A stretch of 12,593 nt of DNA from an uncultured Gammaproteobacteria bacterium (GTDB taxonomy: Bacteria > Pseudomonadota > Gammaproteobacteria > CAIUAS01), in contig CAIUAS010000374.1 of NCBI GenBank assembly GCA_903897205.1, positions 1-12,593 of the forward strand, read 5' to 3'. Every line of letters begins with the position of its first letter. Within the stretch, counting starts at the first letter, position 1. The position numbers and the translations under genes were made by a program. Shown here piece by piece: positions 1 to 6,131 of the stretch. Under the pieces are notes generated by a model. The model ran no database searches. It worked only from the letters and a program-made list of their open reading frames with translations, and was not told where the DNA came from.

Positions 1-534
1 GCCCGCACGCTGGCGCTTTATAATCAAATGACTGCACTGGCCGCTGAAGTTCTACAGTGGATAGAAGATAACACGCCCCCCCATATTAGTTCTCAGTTTT
101 CCATGCCTTTAAGTCAGATGATTAAAGATAGTCCAAAAACAATGCTGCGTATTTTGCATTACCCACCTTTATCCGGCACCGAAGAAACCGGGGCAATTCG
201 AGCTGCACCTCATGAAGATATTAATTTAATTACCTTGCTCCCCACGGCCACTCAACCTGGTTTAGAAGTAATGGATACGAAAGGAAATTGGCATAAAGTT
301 AACTGCAACCCCGATACTATCGTGGTTAATTCAGGTGATATGCTGCATGAATGCTCGCAAGGCTATTATCCTTCAACTAAGCATCGGGTAGTGAACCCTG
401 AAGGAGTGGAGCCCAACGAACCTAGATTATCTATGCCATTATTTTTACATCCAAACGATGACGTTCGTTTATCTGAAAAATATACAGCCATCAATTATTT
501 AAAAGAACGCTTGACCGAATTAGGCTTGATTTAA
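1..534 (+). CDS. 2-oxoglutarate/Fe(II)-dependent oxygenase, isopenicillin N synthase-like (5' partial)
   Basis: This reading frame is open from the first base of the window, so the gene starts upstream and only the C-terminal part (177 codons) is seen. Counting from the internal ATG at 28, it shows the double-stranded beta-helix signature of the isopenicillin-N-synthase/2OG-dioxygenase family: an HxD pair (PHEDINLITLL, His62 and Asp64), a distal iron-binding His119 in STKHRVVNP, and the 2-oxoglutarate-binding Arg-x-Ser (RLSMPLF, Arg133 and Ser135). Ordering and spacing fit an intact C-terminal catalytic half. The family oxidises a small-molecule substrate using O2 and 2-oxoglutarate; the substrate cannot be read from this fragment. 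The TAA (532-534) overlaps the stop of the convergent Hpt gene. Family assignment is firm; specific function is unknown. Confidence 0.88.
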   Translation, partial: ARTLALYNQMTALAAEVLQWIEDNTPPHISSQFSMPLSQMIKDSPKTMLRILHYPPLSGTEETGAIRAAPHEDINLITLLPTATQPGLEVMDTKGNWHKVNCNPDTIVVNSGDMLHECSQGYYPSTKHRVVNPEGVEPNEPRLSMPLFLHPNDDVRLSEKYTAINYLKERLTELGLI

Positions 535-887
535 AGCATCGCAGTAATACCATGTTTTGTTAATTCCTCTTTGACGATTGTTATTTCGTGCATGAGGATT
601 TCATACTGCTTTGTGGTAAATTCGCCGCTTAGCTTAAGCTCGTGATTTATCGATACGATAACGCTTCTTAAACGCGGCAAACCACAATAAGCACAAGCTC
701 CTTGGAGACGATGAAGCGTTCCATGCAAAGCTTCAGCATCCTTGTGCGCAAAAGCCTGCTGAAGCTTGATTTTTAACTCAGGTAACTGCTGAATAAATAG
801 AATTAGTAATTCTCTTGACATATCCTCCGAAAGATTACTTGCTTGAGCGTGCTGCTCCCAATCAATAATAGGCAACTGTTCAGACAT
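531..887 (-). CDS. Stand-alone Hpt (histidine phosphotransfer) domain protein
   Basis: The 118-residue protein consists almost entirely of one Hpt four-helix bundle. The phosphorylatable histidine is His59 in LHRLQGACAYCGLPRL, which fits the HxLxG consensus and resembles the Hpt tail of BarA/GacS/LetS-type hybrid kinases. Such proteins shuttle phosphate between a receiver domain and a second receiver in the cytoplasm. I start it at ATG 887 because a TGAGG Shine-Dalgarno lies 6-7 bases upstream; a GTG four codons earlier (899) is in frame but would put that site inside the gene. A stop codon just before 899 shows it is not the visible tail of a longer hybrid kinase. Its stop overlaps that of the oxygenase. 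A c-di-GMP signalling operon lies 0.7 kb away on the other strand; partnership is only an inference. Confidence 0.85.
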   Translation of the reverse strand: MSEQLPIIDWEQHAQASNLSEDMSRELLILFIQQLPELKIKLQQAFAHKDAEALHGTLHRLQGACAYCGLPRLRSVIVSINHELKLSGEFTTKQYEILMHEITIVKEELTKHGITAML

Positions 888-919
888 CACTAACCTCACA
901 AAAGCTTAATAAAAAAATT

Positions 920-929
920 TATAATTATA
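920..929. promoter_or_regulatory. Palindromic -10 box, candidate bidirectional promoter
   Basis: TATAATTATA reads the same on both strands and so offers a perfect TATAAT -10 to each. On the minus strand (929-924) initiation would fall near 917, giving a leader of about 30 nt for the Hpt gene. On the plus strand (920-925) initiation would fall near 932, exactly where the hairpin cluster begins. No convincing -35 box is seen in either direction, so activity is uncertain. Confidence 0.35.
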
Positions 930-1041
930 AACTCGGCCGCCTGCGGCCGACACAACCCGATGGGGTTTCCCAAGGGGAGAAATGGAAATTCTCCCCTTGG
1001 GTCGCAAGCGCGGGTTTCCCGCGCGCAGCGAAATTAAACAG

Positions 1042-1071
1042 AAAAACTCGGTCGCTTGCGGCCGAGTTTTT
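1042..1071 (+). terminator. Strong intrinsic terminator (A/T-flanked, potentially bidirectional)
   Basis: A 14-bp stem (5' arm 1042-1055, loop TT 1056-1057, 3' arm 1058-1071, one T-G pair) has a G+C-rich core and ends in TTTTTT, with a matching A-run on the 5' side. It would stop plus-strand transcription before the tRNA promoter and could also act from the minus strand. It is the last hairpin of the cluster described at 909-1086. The only plus-strand RNA it could end in this window would start within the hairpin cluster or read through it. Confidence 0.75.
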
Positions 1072-1164
1072 TATAAAAAAATTTATTCGCCATTATACAA
1101 TATAATATTTGAAGATAAACGCCCGTTATTATTAACATAAATAAAAAATAGGTCAAATTAGCAC

Positions 1165-1192
1165 TTGTCATTCTCGTACAAATCGGTATTAT
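1165..1192 (+). promoter_or_regulatory. Promoter for tRNA-Lys
   Basis: A -35 box TTGTCA (1165-1170) and a -10 box TATTAT (1187-1192) are separated by 16 bases. They are followed by a G+C-rich stretch (GCGTGC) just before the expected start near 1199, like the discriminators of growth-controlled stable-RNA promoters. The tRNA begins about 78 bases further on. Confidence 0.6.
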
Positions 1193-1276
1193 TAGCGTGC
1201 TAATTTGCTAGCATTTACTTACCCAAGTAGAGCAGCGAATTAACTGATATACCAATCAGTGTCAATGTTTTCATGG

Positions 1277-1352
1277 GGGCCGTTAGCTCAGCTGGTAGAG
1301 CAGCGGACTTTTAATCCGTTGGTCGACAGTTCGAATCTGTCACGGCCCACCA
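1277..1352 (+). tRNA. tRNA-Lys (anticodon UUU)
   Basis: A complete 76-nt cloverleaf: acceptor stem GGGCCGT/ACGGCCC (7 bp), D-stem GCTC/GAGC, anticodon stem GCGGA/TCCGT around the loop CTTTTAA with anticodon TTT at 1310-1312, T-arm GACAG-TTCGAAT-CTGTC, discriminator A and an encoded CCA (1350-1352). It reads AAA and AAG lysine codons. Transcription is probably monocistronic, with a promoter upstream and a weak terminator downstream. lysS, whose enzyme charges this tRNA, lies about 6.6 kb away, but nothing links the two beyond proximity. Confidence 0.97.
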
Positions 1353-1397
1353 ATAAAACATTCGCCTTCAAAAGCTTATTGAACTTACCTAATTCTT

Positions 1398-1420
1398 AAG
1401 CTACTTCAGTAGGCTTTTTC
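1398..1420 (+). terminator. Weak intrinsic terminator after tRNA-Lys
   Basis: An imperfect hairpin, AAG-CTAC with loop TTCA and GTAG-(G)-CTT, has seven pairs with one bulged G. It is followed by a T-rich tract (TTTTTCCTCTTTT). Position and orientation suit the end of the tRNA transcript. Confidence 0.5.
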
Positions 1421-1536
1421 CTCTTTTCCTAACCAATAGCGACCAATACTCTATTCTTGCTGATTAAATAGTTATTTAATATTTTTATTGATTAACTAAT
1501 ACGCCGCAGTTTTCCAAGCAAAACGCCCAGGTTGTT

Positions 1537-1549
1537 CTATACTTTTAAT
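1537..1549 (+). promoter_or_regulatory. Sigma-S-like -10 element upstream of the FIST/kinase/GGDEF-EAL operon
   Basis: CTATACTTTTAA (starting at 1537) carries the C at -13 and the CTATACT core typical of stationary-phase sigma factor promoters. No good -35 hexamer sits 16-18 bases upstream, which RpoS promoters tolerate. The predicted start near 1550 leaves a leader of about 30 nt. If correct, the operon is raised in stationary or transmissive phase. This is motif-based only. Confidence 0.45.
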
Positions 1550-1579
1550 TAATAAGAAACGCTGTATGGAGATACGCAA

Positions 1580-2710
1580 ATGAAGATAGAACATCTTTTA
1601 TGGACCAGCGCTACCGGTTGGCAAGGATTAGAATCATCAACCATGCATAATGCAGATTTAGTTATTTTCTTTACACCCTCCGATACTTTAGAAGAGAACA
1701 AATTACCGGAAGAATTACGGAAATTTTACCCTAAAGCACGGGTAGTTGGCAGCTCTAGCACGGCAGAAATTTTTGGCGCGCATGCTTATCAAATGAGCTG
1801 CGTGGCGATTGCCATATCTTTTGAGCATTCTTTTGTCAAAGTTGAAAAAATCCACGTAGATGACGTCAATAATAGTTATTTGGCTGGCAAAGAATTGATC
1901 CAAAAATTACCTGCGACCGGATTAAAACACGTATTTTTGTTAAGTGATGCATTAAAACTGGATGCGACACAATTAGTCGAAGGGGTGGTTGATAATCTAC
2001 CGCCATCTACCACTTTGACCGGCGGTTTAGCCGGTGATGATGTGCGCTTTGAAAAGAGCTACATTTATTGCGATGGTGAGATTGAAAAAAATGGCGCCAT
2101 TGCGGTAGGTTTTTATGGCGACCGGTTAAAAATAAATTTTGCTTGCGAAGCTGGCTGGAAGCCTTATGGCCCAGAACGTATCGCCACCAAAACCAGTAAT
2201 AATATTTTATACGAGCTTGATGGTAAACCAGCCTTGCAATTGTATAAAGATTTTTTAGGTCGTTTTGCTGAACGTTTACCGAGTATCGGCTTGCTTTATC
2301 CTTTAGCAGTAAGGCCCGCTAATTCTGGCATGCAATTTGCCCGCACCATTGTGGCCATTGATGAAAAAACCCAGAGTATTACGCTGGCAGGCGGAGTGCC
2401 GCAAGGAAGCTTTACTCAGTTTATGATGACGAGTGCCAGCCAATTAATCAATGGTGCAGAAATGTCTGCCAAAAAAGTCAAAAATAGTAACCAAGACGAA
2501 CTGGTTTTATTGTTAAGCTGTACAGCCCGCATGCAAGTGTTAAAACAGCGTGTAGATGAAGAGTTAGAAGCTGTGCAGAGTATTTTTGGCGATAATACCA
2601 AATTGGTGGGTTTTTATACCTATGGTGAAATTTCCCCGCGCGGCTTAACGCAAAAATGTCATTTGCAGAATCAGACGATGGCCATTACCACCATCAAGGA
2701 GGAAACATAA
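1580..2710 (+). CDS. nosP: FIST-domain sensor protein, NosP-like
   Basis: A soluble 376-residue protein without signal peptide or membrane segments, made of an N-terminal FIST domain (about 25-210) and a C-terminal FIST_C domain (about 215-370). Family motifs visible are VVGSSSTAEIFG (55-66), GGLAGDD (148-154) and GFYTYGEISP (344-353). FIST proteins bind small ligands and are encoded beside kinases and c-di-GMP enzymes. The subgroup called NosP binds haem and senses nitric oxide, and in L. pneumophila it is encoded next to a kinase and a GGDEF-EAL protein exactly as here. Haem binding is inferred: candidate ligands are His5, His23, His68, His83, His92, His117 and His361, and I cannot choose between them. 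GGAG at 1568-1571 sits 8 bases before the ATG. The gene is first of three and overlaps the kinase gene by one base. FIST assignment is firm; the NosP label rests on synteny. Confidence 0.88.
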   Translation: MKIEHLLWTSATGWQGLESSTMHNADLVIFFTPSDTLEENKLPEELRKFYPKARVVGSSSTAEIFGAHAYQMSCVAIAISFEHSFVKVEKIHVDDVNNSYLAGKELIQKLPATGLKHVFLLSDALKLDATQLVEGVVDNLPPSTTLTGGLAGDDVRFEKSYIYCDGEIEKNGAIAVGFYGDRLKINFACEAGWKPYGPERIATKTSNNILYELDGKPALQLYKDFLGRFAERLPSIGLLYPLAVRPANSGMQFARTIVAIDEKTQSITLAGGVPQGSFTQFMMTSASQLINGAEMSAKKVKNSNQDELVLLLSCTARMQVLKQRVDEELEAVQSIFGDNTKLVGFYTYGEISPRGLTQKCHLQNQTMAITTIKEET

Positions 2711-3711
2711 TGCACAAACTGTTAGAGCGACAATTAAAGTTGCATATTGATCCGGCAGAAGTTTTACCAAAATGGCAAGCATTTTTGCAGGTTGTAAATG
2801 ACGCTTACACTCAATTCGAAGAAGAATATATTATGATTGAGCATTCGCTGGATTTTACTTCCACCGAATTAATGGAGCGCAATCAAAAACTCACTGAAGC
2901 CCTTAACGTTCTGAAAGAAACCCAGAATTCGCTTGTCCAGGTAGAAAAAATGGCAGTACTCGGACAATTAGTCGCCGGTGTTGCGCATGAAATAAATACA
3001 CCTTTAGGTATTAGTGTAACTGCAAGTTCTTATCTTAAAGATAAACTGGAACATATTACAACTTTATTTCAAACAAATGCTCTTAAAAAAAGTGAGCTTG
3101 AAGATTTTTTAATGAATATTGGTGAAACTGTTAATCTTATTGGCGCCAATCTGCTGCGTGCTGCTAATTTAATTACCAGCTTCAAACAGACATCGGCCGA
3201 TCAAACCAGTGAGGAAAAACGAGTGATCAGACTGCAGGAATACTTAACGGAAGTAGTAAACAGTTTAAGTCCTGCTTTGAAAAAAACTAAATTAAAACTT
3301 CAAATAAATTGTCTGACTGATCTTAGCGTGGATACTTATCCAGGTATAGTGTTCCAGATAGTTGCTAATCTTGTAATGAACTCTATCATGCATGGTTTTG
3401 AACCGCAGGAAGAAGGGCACATTACATTAACAGTAACGGATACCGACACCGAAATTATCATGGATTATGCTGACACAGGCAAAGGCATCCCTGAGCAGTT
3501 ACATAAAAAAATATTTGAACCGTTTTTTACGACTGCTCGTAATAAAGGTGGTATCGGCCTTGGCTTGAATATTATTTATAACAAAATTGTACAAACCTTA
3601 AAAGGCAATATTATATGCCAGAATAAGGCAACGAAAGGTGCTAATTTTATAATAACTTTTCCTAAAAATTTAAAAAATGAATCTGTTAGTAAATGCGAAA
3701 TTGTGAACTAA
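2710..3711 (+). CDS. nahK: Soluble sensor histidine kinase, NahK-like
   Basis: A 333-residue kinase. After an N-terminal stretch (1-85, partly coiled-coil near 50-80) comes the HisKA dimerisation domain with phospho-acceptor His93 in VAHEINTP. The HATPase_c domain follows, with N-box NLVMNSIMHGF (around Asn224), G1 box DTGKGI (255-260), F-box FEPFFTT (269-275) and G2 box GGIGLGLNI (280-288). All catalytic motifs are intact. There are no membrane segments, PAS or HAMP domain, so it must receive its signal from a partner, presumably the FIST protein. The start at 2710 is fixed by a perfect AAGGAGG 7 bases upstream and a TAATG overlap with the preceding stop; an in-frame ATG at 2656 lies inside that gene. 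In Legionella the equivalent sensor inhibits kinase autophosphorylation when bound to NO. Confidence 0.92.
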   Translation: MHKLLERQLKLHIDPAEVLPKWQAFLQVVNDAYTQFEEEYIMIEHSLDFTSTELMERNQKLTEALNVLKETQNSLVQVEKMAVLGQLVAGVAHEINTPLGISVTASSYLKDKLEHITTLFQTNALKKSELEDFLMNIGETVNLIGANLLRAANLITSFKQTSADQTSEEKRVIRLQEYLTEVVNSLSPALKKTKLKLQINCLTDLSVDTYPGIVFQIVANLVMNSIMHGFEPQEEGHITLTVTDTDTEIIMDYADTGKGIPEQLHKKIFEPFFTTARNKGGIGLGLNIIYNKIVQTLKGNIICQNKATKGANFIITFPKNLKNESVSKCEIVN

Positions 3712-3742
3712 AAAAAACAATTGCATGCAGAGGATACTGAAC

Positions 3743-5938
3743 ATGACTGAAAAAGACGATGTTTATATATATGCCGAAGAAGACTTTGCAGTAGAAGCAG
3801 AGAGCAAAAACTTCTGGCGGGTACTCATTGTTGACGATGATAAAGCGATCCATGTTATTACTAAACTGGTATTAAACGACTTTGAATTCGAAAATAAAAA
3901 ACTGAGTTTTATTCACGCTTACACGCTTAGCGAAGCTAAAGAACTTATTCAGAATTATGCTGATACCACCGTTATTTTATTGGATGTAGTCATGGAAGAA
4001 GAAGATTCCGGCTTGCAATTTGTGAAATATTTACGTGACGAGTTAAAAAACAATATAGTAAGAATTATTCTTCGCACCGGTCAACCTGGTTCGGCCCCAG
4101 AGAAAAAAGTAGCCATGGAATATGGGATTAATGATTATAAAGAGAAAAACGAGCTCACTTCAATAAAATTATCAACCACTATGGTGACCGCATTAAGAGC
4201 TTATCAAGAATTAAAGCAATCCGAAATAAGTAAACTTCACATACAAAAGCAGGCCGAACAATCTATTCAGGAAGCCGAATATAATCTTAAACTCATTACA
4301 GATGCTCTGCCTGCGCTTATTAATTATATTGATACTAATGAATGTATTAAATTTAATAATAAAGTACATGAAAGTTGGTTTGGCAGACCTAATAGCGAAA
4401 TTTTAGGTGCTACTGTTTATGAGCTGTTTGGTGAAGCGGCTTATGCTATTTTTTCTAACTATTGGGAGCAAGCTATCAGCGGAAGCGCTAGCAATTTTGA
4501 TCTGCAACTCAATCACGCGCAGTTAGGCTTAAGATATGTCAATATTGCACTTATCCCGCATAATTCCAGGGGGAAAACTAATGGCTGTTTTTGCTTGATT
4601 ACTGATATTACCGAGCGTAAGCGAGTGGAAGACCATCTTAACTATCTGGCTACGCATGATACGTTAACTAATACTTTTAATCGCAGTTTTTTTGATATTT
4701 GCTTAACACATGCGATTAATAAAGCCGAGCGCAATAAACAGCTATTGGCTATTATGTTTATTGATTTAAATAAATTTAAGCAGATTAACGATACTTTAGG
4801 TCATGATATCGGTGATCTTTTATTAATCAATGTGGCTGAACGTTTGCGTAGTTGCCTAAGAAAAGGCGATATTATTGCGCGATTGGGTGGCGATGAATTT
4901 GTTATACTTATTGATGATATTGCGAGGATTGAAATGGCGACCCAGGTTGCCCAGAAAATCTGTACGGTATTATCGCCTCATTTTTTAATTGAGCATAATG
5001 CAATTAACCTTTCTGCCAGTATAGGCATTAGTTTATATCCGCACGACGGGCAAGATAAACTAAGCTTGCTTAGAAATGCAGACCTTGCCATGTATCAAGT
5101 TAAACAACAGGCACATCAGAACGATTATCTTTATTATGATGCAGTGTCTAGCCAAATACCCTTAAAAAAATTGGCGCTGGAAAATAAATTGCGTGCTGCA
5201 ATAGATAACCATGAACTGGTTATTTATTATCAACCACTCATTCATTTAGATGAGAATAAAATTACTTGTATGGAAGCATTAATCCGCTGGCAACACCCTG
5301 AACAAGGATTGCTTTTGCCTGAGCAGTTTTTACCACTAGCGGAAGAAACGGGATTAATCATACCTATCGGGGAATGGGTATTACGCACTGCCTGCAAGCA
5401 AACTCGTGAGTTGCAGTTGGCGGGGTATCCTCATATGCGCGTTTCCGTCAATATATCGGCTCAGCAATTGCTGAAATTTGATTTATATCAACTAATTTCC
5501 ATTGTTTTGGCCGAGACTGGCTTAGCAGGGCAGTCTTTAGAATTAGAACTTACTGAAAGCATACTTATGCAAAATATTGACATGAGTATTGCGATGATGC
5601 AGGCAATTAAATCGTTAGGCGTAACAATTTCAATTGATGATTTCGGTACGGGATATTCCAGTTTGAACTATTTAAGGCAATTGCCTATAGACGCAGTTAA
5701 ACTAGATAAATCTTTTATGAAAAATATTAATACGGATATCAGCAATATGACTATTGTTTCAACCATCAGCAGATTAATGCATGATCTGGGTTTACAAGTT
5801 ATTGCTGAAGGTGTTGAAACTAAAGAGCAATTACTATTTGTGAGAAATCGCCAATATGATCATATTCAAGGTTATTTTATAAGTCCGCCTGTTACTTTTG
5901 CCGTGTTTAAAGAGTTGTTGGCTAAACAAAATCAATAG
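3743..5938 (+). CDS. Response regulator with PAS, GGDEF and EAL domains (bifunctional c-di-GMP enzyme)
   Basis: A 731-residue output protein. REC domain (about 25-155): acidic pocket Asp31-33, phospho-acceptor Asp81 in ILLDVVME, Thr112 and a Lys at 133/135. PAS domain: about 180-295. GGDEF domain (about 297-465): intact GGDEF at 382-386 and an RxxD inhibitory I-site (Arg373, Asp376) five residues before it, so cyclase activity with product feedback is expected. EAL domain (about 478-725): EALIRWQHP (511-519), ELTES (602-606), DDFGTGYSS (632-640), KLDKSF (653-658) and EGVE (689-692), consistent with active phosphodiesterase. It makes and breaks c-di-GMP, probably switched by kinase phosphorylation. 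The start is ATG 3743, 8 bases after AGAGGA; ATG 3725 has no such site. It follows the kinase gene by 31 bases. The architecture and position match Lpg0277 of L. pneumophila. Confidence 0.93.
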   Translation: MTEKDDVYIYAEEDFAVEAESKNFWRVLIVDDDKAIHVITKLVLNDFEFENKKLSFIHAYTLSEAKELIQNYADTTVILLDVVMEEEDSGLQFVKYLRDELKNNIVRIILRTGQPGSAPEKKVAMEYGINDYKEKNELTSIKLSTTMVTALRAYQELKQSEISKLHIQKQAEQSIQEAEYNLKLITDALPALINYIDTNECIKFNNKVHESWFGRPNSEILGATVYELFGEAAYAIFSNYWEQAISGSASNFDLQLNHAQLGLRYVNIALIPHNSRGKTNGCFCLITDITERKRVEDHLNYLATHDTLTNTFNRSFFDICLTHAINKAERNKQLLAIMFIDLNKFKQINDTLGHDIGDLLLINVAERLRSCLRKGDIIARLGGDEFVILIDDIARIEMATQVAQKICTVLSPHFLIEHNAINLSASIGISLYPHDGQDKLSLLRNADLAMYQVKQQAHQNDYLYYDAVSSQIPLKKLALENKLRAAIDNHELVIYYQPLIHLDENKITCMEALIRWQHPEQGLLLPEQFLPLAEETGLIIPIGEWVLRTACKQTRELQLAGYPHMRVSVNISAQQLLKFDLYQLISIVLAETGLAGQSLELELTESILMQNIDMSIAMMQAIKSLGVTISIDDFGTGYSSLNYLRQLPIDAVKLDKSFMKNINTDISNMTIVSTISRLMHDLGLQVIAEGVETKEQLLFVRNRQYDHIQGYFISPPVTFAVFKELLAKQNQ

Positions 5939-5990
5939 CTAGAGAAATCACTTTTATGATATTTAAAATAGCCGCCTTATAAGTCAAGTA

Positions 5991-6019
5991 ATAATATTAC
6001 CAATATTTGGTAATATTAT
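5991..6019. promoter_or_regulatory. Perfect 13-bp-arm palindrome, candidate repressor operator
   Basis: ATAATATTACCAA (5991-6003), a 3-base centre TAT, and its exact reverse complement (6007-6019). No T-run follows, and the arms are A+T-rich with a CCAA/TTGG core, so a two-fold protein-binding site is more likely than a terminator. It lies between the c-di-GMP operon and a helix-turn-helix repressor gene, the expected place for an autoregulatory operator. Confidence 0.55.
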
Positions 6020-6053
6020 GTTTACCGTTATTAAATTCTTTTCCTCAAACTAC

Positions 6054-6082
6054 TTGAAAGCATAAAACTACCAAGTTATCCT
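6054..6082 (+). promoter_or_regulatory. Candidate promoter for the HTH/S24-like gene
   Basis: TTGAAA (6054-6059) and TATCCT (6077-6082) are 17 bases apart, giving a start near 6089. A competing pair, TTGGTA (6007-6012) and TATTAA (6029-6034), 16 bases apart, would put the -35 box inside the palindrome's right arm, an arrangement suited to direct repression. I cannot choose between them by eye. Confidence 0.35.
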
Positions 6083-6131
6083 TTGGGTCATATGGTAATT
6101 TAAGATAATAGAGCCAGAGGAACAACTGCAA

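Larger units (their letters stand above)
909..1086. repeat. Hairpin-cluster intergenic element with terminal inverted repeats and flanking direct repeats (MITE-like)
   Basis: A G+C-rich block sits in A+T-rich spacer. It contains five successive hairpins: 933-950 (8-bp stem), 954-967 (5 bp), 969-981/989-1001 (13-bp perfect stem, CCCAAGGGGAGAA arm), 1008-1014/1018-1024 (7 bp, GCGCGGG arm) and 1042-1071 (14 bp). The ends carry a 12-bp perfect inverted repeat, AAACTCGGCCGC at 929-940 and its complement at 1058-1069. The block is flanked by a 14-bp exact direct repeat, ATAAAAAAATTTAT, at 909-922 and 1073-1086, which resembles a target-site duplication. This architecture suits a non-autonomous mobile repeat or dispersed intergenic palindrome. 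There is no coding capacity. The flanks are low-complexity, so the duplication may be chance. Confidence 0.5.
888..1276. other. Non-coding spacer between the Hpt gene and tRNA-Lys
   Basis: This 389-base gap holds no credible coding frame. Its contents are the palindromic -10 box, the hairpin element with its terminator, an A+T-rich stretch (about 1073-1164) in which I see nothing definite, and the tRNA promoter. The tRNA leader contains two small inverted repeats, TACTT/AAGTA (1216-1229) and ACTGAT/ATCAGT (1243-1260), which may be processing structures or chance. Confidence 0.6.
1353..1579. other. Spacer between tRNA-Lys and the FIST operon
   Basis: No coding frame is credible. Contents are the weak tRNA terminator, an A+T-rich tract (1460-1500) and the sigma-S-like -10 element with the ribosome site GGAG (1568-1571). 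A five-codon frame starting at ATG 1566 overlaps the true start and is probably not translated to any effect. Confidence 0.5.

Noticed and set aside
909..1086. CRISPR array or rho-independent terminators only
   Set aside because: There are no regularly spaced identical repeats with unique spacers. The hairpins differ in sequence and only the last has a T-run, so neither label explains the whole block.
1277..1352. tRNA-Lys as an integration (att) site of a mobile island
   Set aside because: I found no second copy of the tRNA 3' end and no integrase in the window; the genes that follow are ordinary signalling and housekeeping genes.
1566..1583. Five-codon upstream frame (ATG 1566 to TGA) before the FIST gene
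   Set aside because: It overlaps the real Shine-Dalgarno and start, has no ribosome site of its own and is too short to judge.
2656..2709. Upstream in-frame ATG as the start of the histidine kinase
   Set aside because: It lies within the FIST gene, has no ribosome site and would add a polar, unconserved-looking leader. ATG 2710 has a perfect AAGGAGG and a TAATG junction.
5991..6019. Terminator of the c-di-GMP operon
   Set aside because: The stem is A+T-rich and no U-run follows its 3' arm, so efficient intrinsic termination is unlikely.
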